Of a stretch of DNA of 64,000 bases, positions 45,822-54,116 are shown in pieces. Position numbers and translations under genes: made by a program. Each line of letters starts with the position of its first letter. The first letter of the stretch is position 1. Under the pieces are notes generated by a model, which did not search any database, had not been told where the DNA came from, and worked only from the letters and a program-made list of their open reading frames with translations. The stretch is taken from positions 1 through 64,000 of the forward strand of contig JABCZF010000024.1 in the NCBI GenBank assembly GCA_013289825.1, written 5' to 3'. The stretch comes from Acidobacteriota bacterium. GTDB lineage: Bacteria; Acidobacteriota; Terriglobia; Acidiferrales; UBA7541.

Positions 45822-46857
45822 GACGTTTTCCTCGAACCATTTCGCAAACGAGGCGAGCGGCCTTCACCGCACTAACCACCTTGCCGGAGAAAATGTGAAT
45901 TTCGCCCGGCGCGCCTTCGCGGACGTAGAGGATTCTGCGGTCGTGCTCCGGATTGTCTTCCACCACGCGGATCGTGAAACGCGAGCCGATGTAAACCGCG
46001 TCCTTTGCCGCGGGCACGCTGAGACAGCAATCCGCGCGCATGGTTTCAAAGCGCGTGAAGGACACCGCCTCGAAATCGGGCTTGTTCAATATGCCCGCGT
46101 AAGGCTCGGGAATCGGTTCGCCGGCCCTGGTTGTGGTCCAATGATTTGTATTCTTTGCTGAGCCGAACAGAGAACGCGAAGAGCTGCCATAGGGATCGAA
46201 GGCGGTGAACGGTCCATCCACGACGACCAGCGCGATGCCCTGCAATTTGGAGGGGAGTTCGATTAGCATTTTTTCCGCGACTTGGTACTTGGCGGCTTTG
46301 AAGAGTCCGCCGCCGGGGCCCAAGCCGTAAGTAGCCCACACTACAAACTCGTAGTCGGGCCGCATCTCCGGGGTAAATGGATGTTGCCGCAGGCCAATCC
46401 CTAGCGCTGTCAGGCGAGCTTCGATTAGCCCCCTCAACAGATCCGGATCATAGATGTTTTCCTCGACTTGGTAGCATCTGTCGATGAAATCGAAATTCAT
46501 CCACGCTGGCCGGCATTGCCGAAGCGAGAGTCCATGCTTGCTCATCACGCGCTCGTATAAGTCCGGCGGAGTGAGAGAGTGCTCTTTGGGAATCGCGTAG
46601 AAATGAAGACTGTTTCGCACGATGGCGCCCCTGAAAGTCTGCGTAAATTCCGCGCGCGCCTCGGCTATCTCGCGGATCGTCTCTGCGCTGCGGGGATAGT
46701 GGTAGCCGGCGTGAACGCGGTACTGGTTGATCGCGGATGCTGCGCGCAGCACGCCCAGGGGGTCGAAGAGATGGACCTGGTGGCCCTCGTCGGCCAGACG
46801 GATGGCCGCCGTCGCGCCGTAAATGCCGGCCCCGGCTACAGCGATCTTCACTCCCAT
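45814..46857 (-). CDS. FAD-dependent oxidoreductase (DAO family)
   Basis: A 347-aa flavoprotein. ATG 46857 with AGAGG upstream is chosen; it opens MGVKIAVAGAGIYGATAA, the dinucleotide-binding fold. Substrate-side segments include RVHAGYHYPRSAETI and CCLSVPAAKDAVYIGSRFTI. DAO-family enzymes oxidise C-N or C-O bonds; homologues in sugar loci sit beside Gfo/Idh and AsnB genes as here. The first gene of a two-gene minus-strand unit, 88 bp downstream of GT copy 1. Confidence 0.82.
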   Translation of the reverse strand: MGVKIAVAGAGIYGATAAIRLADEGHQVHLFDPLGVLRAASAINQYRVHAGYHYPRSAETIREIAEARAEFTQTFRGAIVRNSLHFYAIPKEHSLTPPDLYERVMSKHGLSLRQCRPAWMNFDFIDRCYQVEENIYDPDLLRGLIEARLTALGIGLRQHPFTPEMRPDYEFVVWATYGLGPGGGLFKAAKYQVAEKMLIELPSKLQGIALVVVDGPFTAFDPYGSSSRSLFGSAKNTNHWTTTRAGEPIPEPYAGILNKPDFEAVSFTRFETMRADCCLSVPAAKDAVYIGSRFTIRVVEDNPEHDRRILYVREGAPGEIHIFSGKVVSAVKAARLVCEMVRGKRHA

Positions 46858-46945
46858 AGTCCTCTGCCGATTTTTCTTTCGCACCAAGAAAAACGGCTCA
46901 TCAAACGGTTGAAGCGTGAAGTAGGAGCGGGCCTCGCTTGCGCGC

Positions 46946-48115
46946 TCACTTTTGCGGAGCAGGCGGAGCTACGGGAACCAGCAAGCCTTCGCGAATACGA
47001 TAGTCAATGTCGCGCCAGCGAATGCTTTTGCGGCCGAAACTGAGCAGCCAGATCAGCAAGGCCCACGCGTCCCAAAGCGGTACGAGCGCCATCTTTCGCC
47101 AGATACGCTTTTGCTTCATCCCCCAAACACCGATTAACCAGGTCATGGCAACGCGCACGCATGTGTATCCGCCGAGATAAAACAGTGCCACTTGCGGAGT
47201 GGGATGAACCGCCACCGCGGCCACTGACCACGCTAATCCTTGCGTAAAAATTAGTCCAAGGTGTCCCCACGGGCGCATGTGGCGCATTACCGTCATCCAG
47301 CGCAGGCGCTTAAAGAAAAATTCGCGCAAGGATCGAAAATCAGCGACCGTCTCCACGGCGTACGGCAAGAGCTCCACTTCAAAACCTTGTTCAGCAACAA
47401 GACGCCCGACAAGCAGATCATCCGCAGGGCGCCTTTCAATCGCGGTGTAGCCGCCGAATCCCGCGAGATGCTTTCTGGTGGTCACAATGGTCTGTCCGAA
47501 CGCAAACTTCACACCGTCCAGTTGCCGCGCCACCAAAATGCCCGGATAGAAGTCGCAAATCATACCGATAGACTGAAGCTTCTGGAGCAGCGTGTGCTCT
47601 TGCGTGGACACATACAGACACGTGACGGCACCCACTTTGGAATCGCGAAGAGGCGCGACCACCGAACGAAGATAGTCCGGCCGGACGCGCACGTCGCTGT
47701 CGTTTATGACCAGAACCTCGTTTTGTGCTTCGCTCACCAGCCTGGCCAGTTTCACCACTTTGTCGTTGGGCGCGGTATGACCGGAGACGTGGACTATTCG
47801 AATGCGCCGCTGCGGAAAATCGCGTTTCAGCTTTTCGATGACTTCCAGAACGGCCTCGTCACCGTCGCCGATGGCAAAAAGCAGCTCGTAGTCGGGATAG
47901 TCCTGTTTGCAGTAACTTGCGAAGTTTTCGTAAGCCTCGGCATCTAAGCCACGGATCGGTTTTAGATTGCTGACCGGGGGCGTGTAGTCCGAAGGCTGAC
48001 TCGGTTTTCTGGCTTGCCGGAAAAATCGCCACGAACTGTAAAGCGCAAGGAAGTAATATATGAAAGGAATGGCGGCCACGCCCAGGAAAACGTAAACGAG
48101 AACAGCTGTCGTCAT
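46946..48115 (-). CDS. HpnI/ceramide-glucosyltransferase-like GT, copy 1
   Basis: A 389-aa GT21/GT2-type enzyme with an N-terminal helix (LVYVFLGVAAIPFIYYFLALYS) and 3-4 C-terminal helices. Catalytic motifs: PVSNLKPIRGLDAEAYENF, INDSDVRVRPDY, RRPADDLLVG and FKRLRWMTVM (the xxxRW block). HpnI adds N-acetylglucosamine to BHT; ceramide glucosyltransferase adds glucose to lipid. It shares ~40-50% visible identity blocks with copies 2 and 3 (KPVRnVD, YENF.SFC.LDYP). Likely transfers a nucleotide sugar to a lipid on the cytoplasmic face. Confidence 0.83.
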   Translation of the reverse strand: MTTAVLVYVFLGVAAIPFIYYFLALYSSWRFFRQARKPSQPSDYTPPVSNLKPIRGLDAEAYENFASYCKQDYPDYELLFAIGDGDEAVLEVIEKLKRDFPQRRIRIVHVSGHTAPNDKVVKLARLVSEAQNEVLVINDSDVRVRPDYLRSVVAPLRDSKVGAVTCLYVSTQEHTLLQKLQSIGMICDFYPGILVARQLDGVKFAFGQTIVTTRKHLAGFGGYTAIERRPADDLLVGRLVAEQGFEVELLPYAVETVADFRSLREFFFKRLRWMTVMRHMRPWGHLGLIFTQGLAWSVAAVAVHPTPQVALFYLGGYTCVRVAMTWLIGVWGMKQKRIWRKMALVPLWDAWALLIWLLSFGRKSIRWRDIDYRIREGLLVPVAPPAPQK

Positions 48116-48477
48116 GCAGGCCCCCGCGTGGGAAGGAGCAAGCGTGTATTTCTTGGCGGCGCCGGAACGACACGTTGGCCGGTGTTTACGATTCCACGTC
48201 CGGGGAGCGGAATGCCAGGCAACCGGTTCAGGGCGGCGATCATTCCTTTTTCAGCAGCCGGTCCTTTCAGAATATTTGCGGAGTGTACTGCTAGCTTCAA
48301 AAGGATAGCAAATAGCCGCGAATTTCACTCTGCCAAAAGCGCCCTATCGAGCTCATTTGGCGGCTTGGTTCGAATCCGGATCAGGGAGTGGGCCGGGAGG
48401 CAAAGAACAGCAGGGGAGACCAAGAGCCGCGTTTGGGAGGCCTCCGAAAATCATGTCATAATGAAGGAGGAAAATCT
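48116..48477. other. Divergent intergenic region between GT copy 1 and the SMR pair 2 leader
   Basis: Only shadow ORFs are seen. CATAAT near 48457 could be the -10 for the plus-strand genes. Confidence 0.35.
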
Positions 48478-48525
48478 GTGATGGAATCTGAGCTTCTGGT
48501 GGTTTTACCAGATGCGATCGCGTAA
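48478..48525 (+). CDS. Putative 14-15-aa leader peptide with perfect ribosome-binding site
   Basis: AAGGAGGAAAATCT lies directly before GTGATG and an ORF reading MESELLVVLPDAIA then TAA. The coding part includes a small hairpin TCTGGT-GGTTTT-ACCAGA. The strong site with so short an ORF upstream of the SMR pair suggests a leader peptide or an upstream ORF controlling the pair 78 bp downstream; it may also be the chance remnant of a longer gene. Confidence 0.35.
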   Translation: MMESELLVVLPDAIA

Positions 48526-48603
48526 ACCGAGGAGTGCCATTCGCTTGTTTTCTGTCCAATACCACCATCGGCCGTTTATCCTCACGTCGGGCGCGCGCCT
48601 TGC

Positions 48604-49020
48604 ATGACTTCTAGGGCCGGCCTGCACTTCAAGACATATTGCATGCTTTTGATCATGATCGTGTTCGCCCCTCTAGGAAATGTGATGCTTGGCAAGGGAA
48701 TGAAAAATGTCGGCGCGGTGGTAACCTGGGCGCCTTCCGAACTGCCGCACGTGGTCTCGCGTGTTTTCATGTCCGGTTACATTTGGCTCGGCGTCGCTTC
48801 TCTGCTCACATTTTTCGTGGCCTACATGCTGATTCTTTCCTGGGCCGATTTCAGTTACGTTCAGCCCGCGTCTTCGGTCGCGCTGCTTGTCGTCGCGCTC
48901 TTGGGTTACTTCTACCTGGGCGAGAGGATTTCGCCTCTGCACTGGGCGGGCATTGTCGTCATCTGTCTCGGAGTTTTCGTCGTCGGGAACACTCCCCCGC
49001 GCACTACCGAGGTGCACTGA
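48604..49020 (+). CDS. SMR-type small membrane protein, pair 2 subunit A
   Basis: A 138-aa four-helix EmrE/ArnF-like protein (MLLIMIVFAPLGNVMLGKGMKN, FFVAYMLILSWADFSYVQPAS, YFYLGERISPLHWAGIVVICLG). It aligns with subunit A of pair 1; the TM1 acidic position is Asn (LGNVML). The start lacks a clear ribosome-binding site and may depend on the leader. Likely works as a heterodimer with subunit B. Confidence 0.8.
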   Translation: MTSRAGLHFKTYCMLLIMIVFAPLGNVMLGKGMKNVGAVVTWAPSELPHVVSRVFMSGYIWLGVASLLTFFVAYMLILSWADFSYVQPASSVALLVVALLGYFYLGERISPLHWAGIVVICLGVFVVGNTPPRTTEVH

Positions 49021-49022
49021 AC

Positions 49023-49397
49023 ATGAGGGAAGCTCTGCTTTTATTTTTTGTTGTCGTTAGCGGAACGGGCGGGGAGATTTGTGTCACGCGCGCCATGAAA
49101 CACGTCGGAGAAGTAAAGGATTTTCGCCCACTTGCGGTCGCCCGCGTCATCTTGCGCGCCATGAAGTTGCCCTGGATGTGGATCGGGATTTCCATGATGG
49201 CGCTGGCTTTTTTCTCCTTACTGGCAGTGCTTTCCATCGAAAACGTGAGCTTCGTCGTCCCGGTCACCGCGCTGAACTATGCGGCCGGGGCGCTCGGTGG
49301 AAAACTTTTTCTGGGGGAACGCGTGACTCCCCGCCGCTGGGCCGGAGTGCTTATCGTTTGCATCGGCGTCACGCTCGTCTGGCTCGGCAAGCGCTGA
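49023..49397 (+). CDS. SMR-type small membrane protein, pair 2 subunit B
   Basis: A 124-aa protein starting at ATG 49023, two bases after subunit A's stop; the 252-aa track ORF starts too far upstream. TM1 has the EmrE-type Glu in VVSGTGGEICVTRAMK, matching pair 1 subunit B. LFLGERVTPRRWAGVLIVCIGVTLVWLG is helix 4. The paired order A-B is the same as in pair 1. Confidence 0.82.
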   Translation: MREALLLFFVVVSGTGGEICVTRAMKHVGEVKDFRPLAVARVILRAMKLPWMWIGISMMALAFFSLLAVLSIENVSFVVPVTALNYAAGALGGKLFLGERVTPRRWAGVLIVCIGVTLVWLGKR

Positions 49398-49646
49398 CTT
49401 TCGCAGGCCAAGTTCGTTGACCACATAGTGTGTTGGCAGACCATGACCTTCTGCGCAAAACATCCTTCCACTTGCAACAAGCATCAGTATAATCAAGGCA
49501 ACGTGCCGTAATCGTGCGTGCAGGTTCTAAGCTGTGGTCATCGAACGGGGGCGCACCTTCCACGGTCTCGATGATTCCTGCGATTCGCGACGGAGTCCCG
49601 GGATTTGGCCACTGAAGTCTAATAAGCTTGCTCGAAGAGGCAGTCC

Positions 49647-50828
49647 GTGCTCTCAATAATTAGCTTGGCTATCCTCATTTTGGCGCTCGCTCCGTTGGCC
49701 TATTACCTTTTGTCGTTTTATTGCGTCCTGGAGTATTTCCAGGGGCTTCGCAGGCTGCCGCCTGTCAATCCTTCCTTTGTGCCTCCGGTGAGCATCGTCA
49801 AGCCCGTCCGCAACGTGGACCGTGAAGCCTATGAGAACTTCGCCAGCTTTTGCCGTTTGGATTATCCGAAGTACGAAATTGTCTTCGCCGTGGCCGATCG
49901 CGATGACCCGGTGATCCCGGTCATCCGAAAACTTCAGCAGTCTTTCCCCAAGTGCTCTATACGGCTCGTTACCGCGGTGGCGAACCTGGGTGCCAACAAC
50001 AAAGTGAATAACCTTTGCCAGTTGGTTCAGGAAGCCAAGCACGAGCTTATCGTTATGAGCGATAGCGACGTGCGCGTGGAAACCGACTATCTCCGCAACG
50101 TGGTGGCGCCCTTCTCGGATCCGCGAGTGGGAGTGGTTACTGCGCTCTACCGCGGCATCTCAGGTAGGGGCCTGGTCTCCGCGTTAGACGACCTCGGAAT
50201 GTACACCGATTCGGCGCCGGCAGCTTTGGTTGCGCGCAAACTCGAAGGCAAGATGCGGTTTGCCTTTGGATGGACGATGGCGACCACGAAGAAAGTTCTG
50301 TCGGAAATCGGCGGCTTTGAGTCCATGGTGAATCATCACTCGGACGACTTCGAGTTGGGCAACCGCATCTCGGAGTTGGGCTACCGGGTCGAGCTGATGC
50401 GAAAACCTGTAGACATGGTCCTTCCCGACGAAAGCTTTGGCGAATTTTTGAAGCATGAACTGCGATGGTCCATCGGCCTTCGGAACGTGCGTCCCGTGGG
50501 ATATGTCGGAATGTTGCTCACCCATGGGTTGCCGTGGACTCTTCTGGCCGTGGCGTTGGCCACTGCTTCGGGATGGGGAAGCGTCGCCATTGCTTACGCC
50601 GTCGCCTACTTGATTTTGCGTCTCGGAGTGGTTTGGACTACGGCCGTCTGGGGCCTCGGCGATTCTCAGATAGCGGGAAAACTGTGGTTGGTTCCATTGC
50701 ACGATGCCATCAGTTTTGTGGTCTGGGTTGGAGGTTTTTTCTCCAATAAGATCGTGTGGCGCGGCTCTGTCTATCGCGTCAGGAAGGGCTTGTTAATCCC
50801 CGAAGTGAGCGGGGGAGGGGCGCACTAA
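49647..50828 (+). CDS. HpnI/ceramide-glucosyltransferase-like GT, copy 2
   Basis: A 393-aa enzyme from GTG 49647. N-terminal helix (ILILALAPLAYYLLSFYCVL), GT domain with PVSIVKPVRNVDREAYENF, MSDSDVRVETDY, HHSDDFELGNRI and HELRWSIGLR, and C-terminal helices. The HxxRW form is the one I associate with HpnI-type enzymes. It follows the SMR pair by 250 bp and precedes copy 3 on the same strand. Donor and acceptor unknown; the locus suggests a hopanoid or other isoprenoid/acyl lipid acceptor. Confidence 0.84.
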   Translation: MLSIISLAILILALAPLAYYLLSFYCVLEYFQGLRRLPPVNPSFVPPVSIVKPVRNVDREAYENFASFCRLDYPKYEIVFAVADRDDPVIPVIRKLQQSFPKCSIRLVTAVANLGANNKVNNLCQLVQEAKHELIVMSDSDVRVETDYLRNVVAPFSDPRVGVVTALYRGISGRGLVSALDDLGMYTDSAPAALVARKLEGKMRFAFGWTMATTKKVLSEIGGFESMVNHHSDDFELGNRISELGYRVELMRKPVDMVLPDESFGEFLKHELRWSIGLRNVRPVGYVGMLLTHGLPWTLLAVALATASGWGSVAIAYAVAYLILRLGVVWTTAVWGLGDSQIAGKLWLVPLHDAISFVVWVGGFFSNKIVWRGSVYRVRKGLLIPEVSGGGAH

Positions 50829-51046
50829 AAAACGTGGCTGGCCATGCCCCGGTCTCGTTCGATTTCTGGATTCCGCGCCAAGCTGAGTGGGGTGTCAAGA
50901 AACTCGAAACCTCTCCGTCACCGTGCGCATCCTGCGCCAATTCCTTGCTGGGAAATACCGCACGCTTTCACTTTGTGGCAAGCTAGTGAAGCAGCGCTCA
51001 ACCGATCCTATCCAGGAAATCTCAGGAACAGGAAGAGAATCTCGGC

Positions 51047-52246
51047 GTGACGATTTTTCATTCAGGATGGCGCGATACGGTGCTTCTGCTGGCGGCGGCG
51101 CCACTCGCTTATTACCTCGCGGCTACATTTGCCGCCTGGCGCTTCTTTCGCCGCGCGCGCAGGCACAAGTTGCGAAACTACACTCCGGGCGTGAGCTTGC
51201 TGAAACCGGTCCGAGACGTGGATTTCGGCACTTATGAAAATTATTCGAGCTTCTGCCGCCAGGATTACCCCGACTATGAAATTCTCTTTGCTGTGAATGA
51301 CGCCTCAGATCCGGCCGTTCCGCTCATCCGCCGCTTGATCGCCGAATTTCCCGCCCGCCAGATTCGTCTGCTTGTTGGCGCGGACAATTTGGGGGCGAAT
51401 CGCAAGGTCAACAAGCTCGCACGGCTCTCTCGTGAAGCGCAGCACGAAATCCTGGTCCTCACGGATGGGGATGTTCGCGTCGGTCCAAACTATTTGCGCG
51501 AAGTCGTCGCTCCCTTCGTCGACGAAAGCACGGGCGCGGTGACCTGTTTCTATCGCGGCATCGCCGAGAAAAATCTTGGCGCAGAGCTGGAAGCCGTCGG
51601 CGCATCCAGTGATTTTTTCGCGGGCGTGCTGATGGCGGAGTTGACCGAGGGCATCAATTTTGCTCTCGGCGCTTCCATCGTCACCACCAAGCGCTGGCTC
51701 TCCAAAATCGGCGGTTTTGAGTCGATCGCAGGCCTGCTTGCAGACGACTACGAACTGGGTCTGCGCATCGCCAATGCCGGCGGACGCGTTCTTCTTTCGC
51801 GTGAGTCCGTCTGGACCATGTACGCCGCGCAAACCGCCAAGGGCTTCTGGGAGCATCAGCTGCGTTGGGCGAGGACCGTTCGTCTCTGCCGCCCGCTCTC
51901 TTATTTCGCGCTGATCTTTACGCTCGGCCTTCCGTGGTCACTGTTGGCGGCGTTTGTGGCCCCGACGAAGTGGATCGCCGCCGCCTACTTGCTGGCCTAC
52001 CTTGTGTTGCGGCACGTCATGGCTTGGACCGTGGGCGTCTGGGGAGTCGGCGATGAGGTGCTTCGCCGCAAACTCTGGCTCGTACCGCTGCGCGACGCGC
52101 TTTATTCGGCCGTCTGGCTCGCGAGCTTCGCTTCCAACCGCATCACCTGGGGCGGTCAGGAGTTCACCATGCACAAAGGTCAAATGGTACCCGAGGCAGC
52201 ATCGGGAGAAGCGAATTCGACTCCAGCCACTTCCGCTCGCGGTTGA
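51047..52246 (+). CDS. HpnI/ceramide-glucosyltransferase-like GT, copy 3
   Basis: A 399-aa enzyme from GTG 51047. Helix RDTVLLLAAAPLAYYLAATFAA, then GVSLLKPVRDVDFGTYENY, LTDGDVRVGPNY, LADDYELGLRI and HQLRWARTVR, then three or four helices (SYFALIFTLGLPWSLL). Closest in layout to copies 1 and 2, so it probably arose by local duplication followed by divergence. Last gene before the tRNA-Gln fragment and the accessory island. Confidence 0.84.
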   Translation: MTIFHSGWRDTVLLLAAAPLAYYLAATFAAWRFFRRARRHKLRNYTPGVSLLKPVRDVDFGTYENYSSFCRQDYPDYEILFAVNDASDPAVPLIRRLIAEFPARQIRLLVGADNLGANRKVNKLARLSREAQHEILVLTDGDVRVGPNYLREVVAPFVDESTGAVTCFYRGIAEKNLGAELEAVGASSDFFAGVLMAELTEGINFALGASIVTTKRWLSKIGGFESIAGLLADDYELGLRIANAGGRVLLSRESVWTMYAAQTAKGFWEHQLRWARTVRLCRPLSYFALIFTLGLPWSLLAAFVAPTKWIAAAYLLAYLVLRHVMAWTVGVWGVGDEVLRRKLWLVPLRDALYSAVWLASFASNRITWGGQEFTMHKGQMVPEAASGEANSTPATSARG

Positions 52247-52339
52247 CGCCCCAGCGAATCCCGATTAAATTAGATAAGAAGAATCGTGGCCCTCCCGAGC
52301 CTCGGGATCCTGCCGCGGTTTCTTTTTCCTCCCATCGGC

Positions 52340-52378
52340 TGGGAGATCGTCCAATTGGTAGGACTCCAGACTCTGAAT
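52340..52378 (+). tRNA. 5' half of a tRNA-Gln(CTG) gene, cut after the anticodon loop
   Basis: TGGGAGA (acceptor strand), TC, GTCC-AATTGGTA-GGAC (perfect D arm), then CCAGA-CTCTGAA (anticodon stem 5' strand and loop, anticodon CTG) match bacterial tRNA-Gln. The expected 3' stem strand TCTGG, T arm and CCA end are absent; the match stops at 52377/52378. This is therefore a broken gene, as expected at one end of an element that integrated into the tRNA or after a deletion. No 3' half was seen elsewhere in the window. Confidence 0.7.
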
Positions 52379-52806
52379 ATGAATCAAATCGTGAGATAAA
52401 CCGTTTGAACCGTTGCACTTACGATTAAAGCCGAACCCTCCAAATTGCCCCTCAGATTGACCCACCATTTGTCCGCTCGGGGAACGTGTCCCAGCAACGA
52501 ACACCAAACCTTACCTCCGCTAGCACTAGCAACACTGAAACTTGCGGCGTAGAAGATCCGGACCAGCGCCAGGGCTGATCCGATTGCGATAAAGGCGACC
52601 AAGGCGATCCGAAGCCACTTTTCTTCCTGATACGTCCGTAGCCATTAGCGAACAGGCGTTTTCAAAAGGACTTAGAAACGATTAGGCAGCGGATTCAAGT
52701 AGGGCTGCGGAGAATTTCTAGGTGTAGTCGGAAGACGCGACGTAGCAAACGTAGCAAAGAAAAACGCCGCGTAGAATCTCGATGTAATCAGCCGGGTTGC
52801 CGCTGA
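52379..52806. other. Start of the accessory island, no recognised gene
   Basis: About 430 bp between the tRNA-Gln break and the stop of the next minus-strand gene. AT content rises here. Only short unrelated ORFs (e.g. the 72-aa minus-strand frame 52384-52602, with one hydrophobic segment) are present. Confidence 0.4.
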
Positions 52807-53880
52807 CTAGTTCGACGTTCCCGCTTCCCCTCCATCCTTTCTCCACGGGTACCCGCGTCCGATTTGAAGCCAGATAAGCCCGTCTGGAGAACCTGGAGGC
52901 AAGTCGTATTTTCGTCTAACTGAAAAGACGTTGCCCATGTCGTTCATAAAAGTTAGTTCTCTCGGACTGCCTTCTTTGGAACTGCCTTCATTCGCCATGT
53001 GGACGACGATTGCATCATTCACGGAGCCGTCCAGAATTTCTTCAACGGGCGCAGCGGAGTTATACGGAGTCTCGACATCGCAGAAATCTCCGGCAAAATC
53101 CCGCAGGATGGAAAGAACTTCTCTGTTTTCTTGAGGAGCCGTTAGTCGAATCAGGCATTTCTTATTCGGCGTCAACGCCGAAAGGTTCTTAAAGACGTGG
53201 AGCGTATTCGTGAAACCGGGATACTGAGAGTCTTGCGTTGAAAGCGCATAACGATGCCTAGTCGGAATCCAACGCGGCGCGGTCAGATACAGCACACCGA
53301 CGAGTATTATACCAAGCACGCTCAAGCCCAAAATCGCAAACCCCTTGTGACTTACCGCTTGCTCTAGCTTCAAAGTCCTCTTGTGAATCAGCCACGGGAC
53401 CCGAAAGAGATCAGTAATCGCGAAAATCGCAATCCCGAGTAGAGTTCCCGCTAAGGCATTCTTCGCATTCGTCCATAAGTCTTGGTGCAACAGAAAGCCG
53501 ACGATCGCACCTACGCTTCCAGCCGCCAGTTTCGGCTTCCATCTTTGATAGAACTCCATTCCGAACTGCCCGAAGAAATTCCCATAATACGATTTCCACT
53601 TTTCTTCCCGGCTTCTGTTACGAATACCTTCTCTTCCGAGCGGAGTGATCTCAAGATTTACAATGGCCTCAAGTGTTCCTCGTGCCCCCGTCCGGTAGGT
53701 TTTACCGTCAACAAATCGCATTTTGTACAGCGCATCAAGAGCAAGCGACCACTCCTTATCCGGTACCTCAGCAAAATCGGGCACACGGGTTTTCAAGTCG
53801 CGAGACGAAACTTTGGTGGGAAATGCTTCCTCCAAAGCCGAAAGAATCTTTTGCGCAAGAGACTCGCTATAAGCAGGCAA
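52807..53880 (-). CDS. Predicted membrane protein: N-terminal winged-helix-like domain, three helices, C-terminal soluble domain
   Basis: A 357-aa protein of no family I can name. Residues ~1-85 look like a small winged helix (LAQKILSALEEAFPTKVSSRDLK, LALDALYKMRFVDGKTYRT). Helices lie near 120-137, 145-165 and 185-205 (GFAILGLSVLGIILVGVLYL). The C-terminal ~130 residues form an alpha/beta domain (CLIRLTAPQENREVLSILRDFAG ... GLIWLQIGRGYPW). The 471-aa neighbour shares this plan, and both remind me of widespread uncharacterised membrane proteins whose C-terminal domains end in a [V/L]WLxIG/WVGxK motif. A membrane sensor or defence role is possible but unproven. Confidence 0.6.
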   Translation of the reverse strand: MPAYSESLAQKILSALEEAFPTKVSSRDLKTRVPDFAEVPDKEWSLALDALYKMRFVDGKTYRTGARGTLEAIVNLEITPLGREGIRNRSREEKWKSYYGNFFGQFGMEFYQRWKPKLAAGSVGAIVGFLLHQDLWTNAKNALAGTLLGIAIFAITDLFRVPWLIHKRTLKLEQAVSHKGFAILGLSVLGIILVGVLYLTAPRWIPTRHRYALSTQDSQYPGFTNTLHVFKNLSALTPNKKCLIRLTAPQENREVLSILRDFAGDFCDVETPYNSAAPVEEILDGSVNDAIVVHMANEGSSKEGSPRELTFMNDMGNVFSVRRKYDLPPGSPDGLIWLQIGRGYPWRKDGGEAGTSN

Positions 53881-53943
53881 TGTTTTTGCTCGGATACCCT
53901 AAAGGCTCCATCAATGTTAGCAGAAATGTGTGAGGTGCTCTCC

Positions 53944-54016
53944 GACACATCAAGTGGCCTTAGGGAACGGTCTGCAAAACTATCACTCGTCGGTTCGAAT
54001 CCGAGCCGCGCCTCCA
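53944..54016 (+). tRNA. Decayed tRNA-Cys(GCA)-like gene, 3' half intact, 5' half lost
   Basis: From about 53951 the sequence AAGTGGCCTTAGGGAACGG-TCTGCAAAAC follows the tRNA-Cys consensus through the D loop and GCA anticodon. T arm GTCGG-TTCGAAT-CCGAG is nearly canonical, followed by CCGCGCC, U73 and encoded CCA. The 5' acceptor strand that should read GGCGCGG is missing (CGACACA instead) and the anticodon stem is mismatched. It lies between two unknown genes, so it is either a dead gene or an attachment-site copy. Confidence 0.55.
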
Positions 54017-54041
54017 TATCCCGAAAAACGGCTCCTGGAAA

Positions 54042-54100
54042 GAGGCGTTGGTGGCCTGCGAAGCCGACCTTAGCGGGTTCGAGTCCCGCCGCCACCTCCG
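54042..54100 (+). tRNA. Second tRNA-like 3' half (Cys-like, GCG anticodon loop)
   Basis: T arm GCGGG-TTCGAGT-CCCGC is perfect; acceptor strand CGCCACC, T73 and CCG (a mutated CCA) follow. Upstream GGCCTGCGAAGCC forms an anticodon-like hairpin with loop CTGCGAA. The 5' acceptor/D arm is missing; instead GGTGGCC just upstream can pair with CGCCACC, making a mini-helix. Probably another partial tRNA carried in by recombination. The 100-aa minus ORF across both tRNA-like segments is an artefact. Confidence 0.45.
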
Positions 54101-54116
54101 CCTTCCTGAGCTTCCA

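Noticed and set aside
53793-54095. 100-aa minus ORF over the tRNA-like sequences
   Set aside because: AGLEPA/GFEP-type peptides are the usual product of translating tRNA T arms; not a gene.
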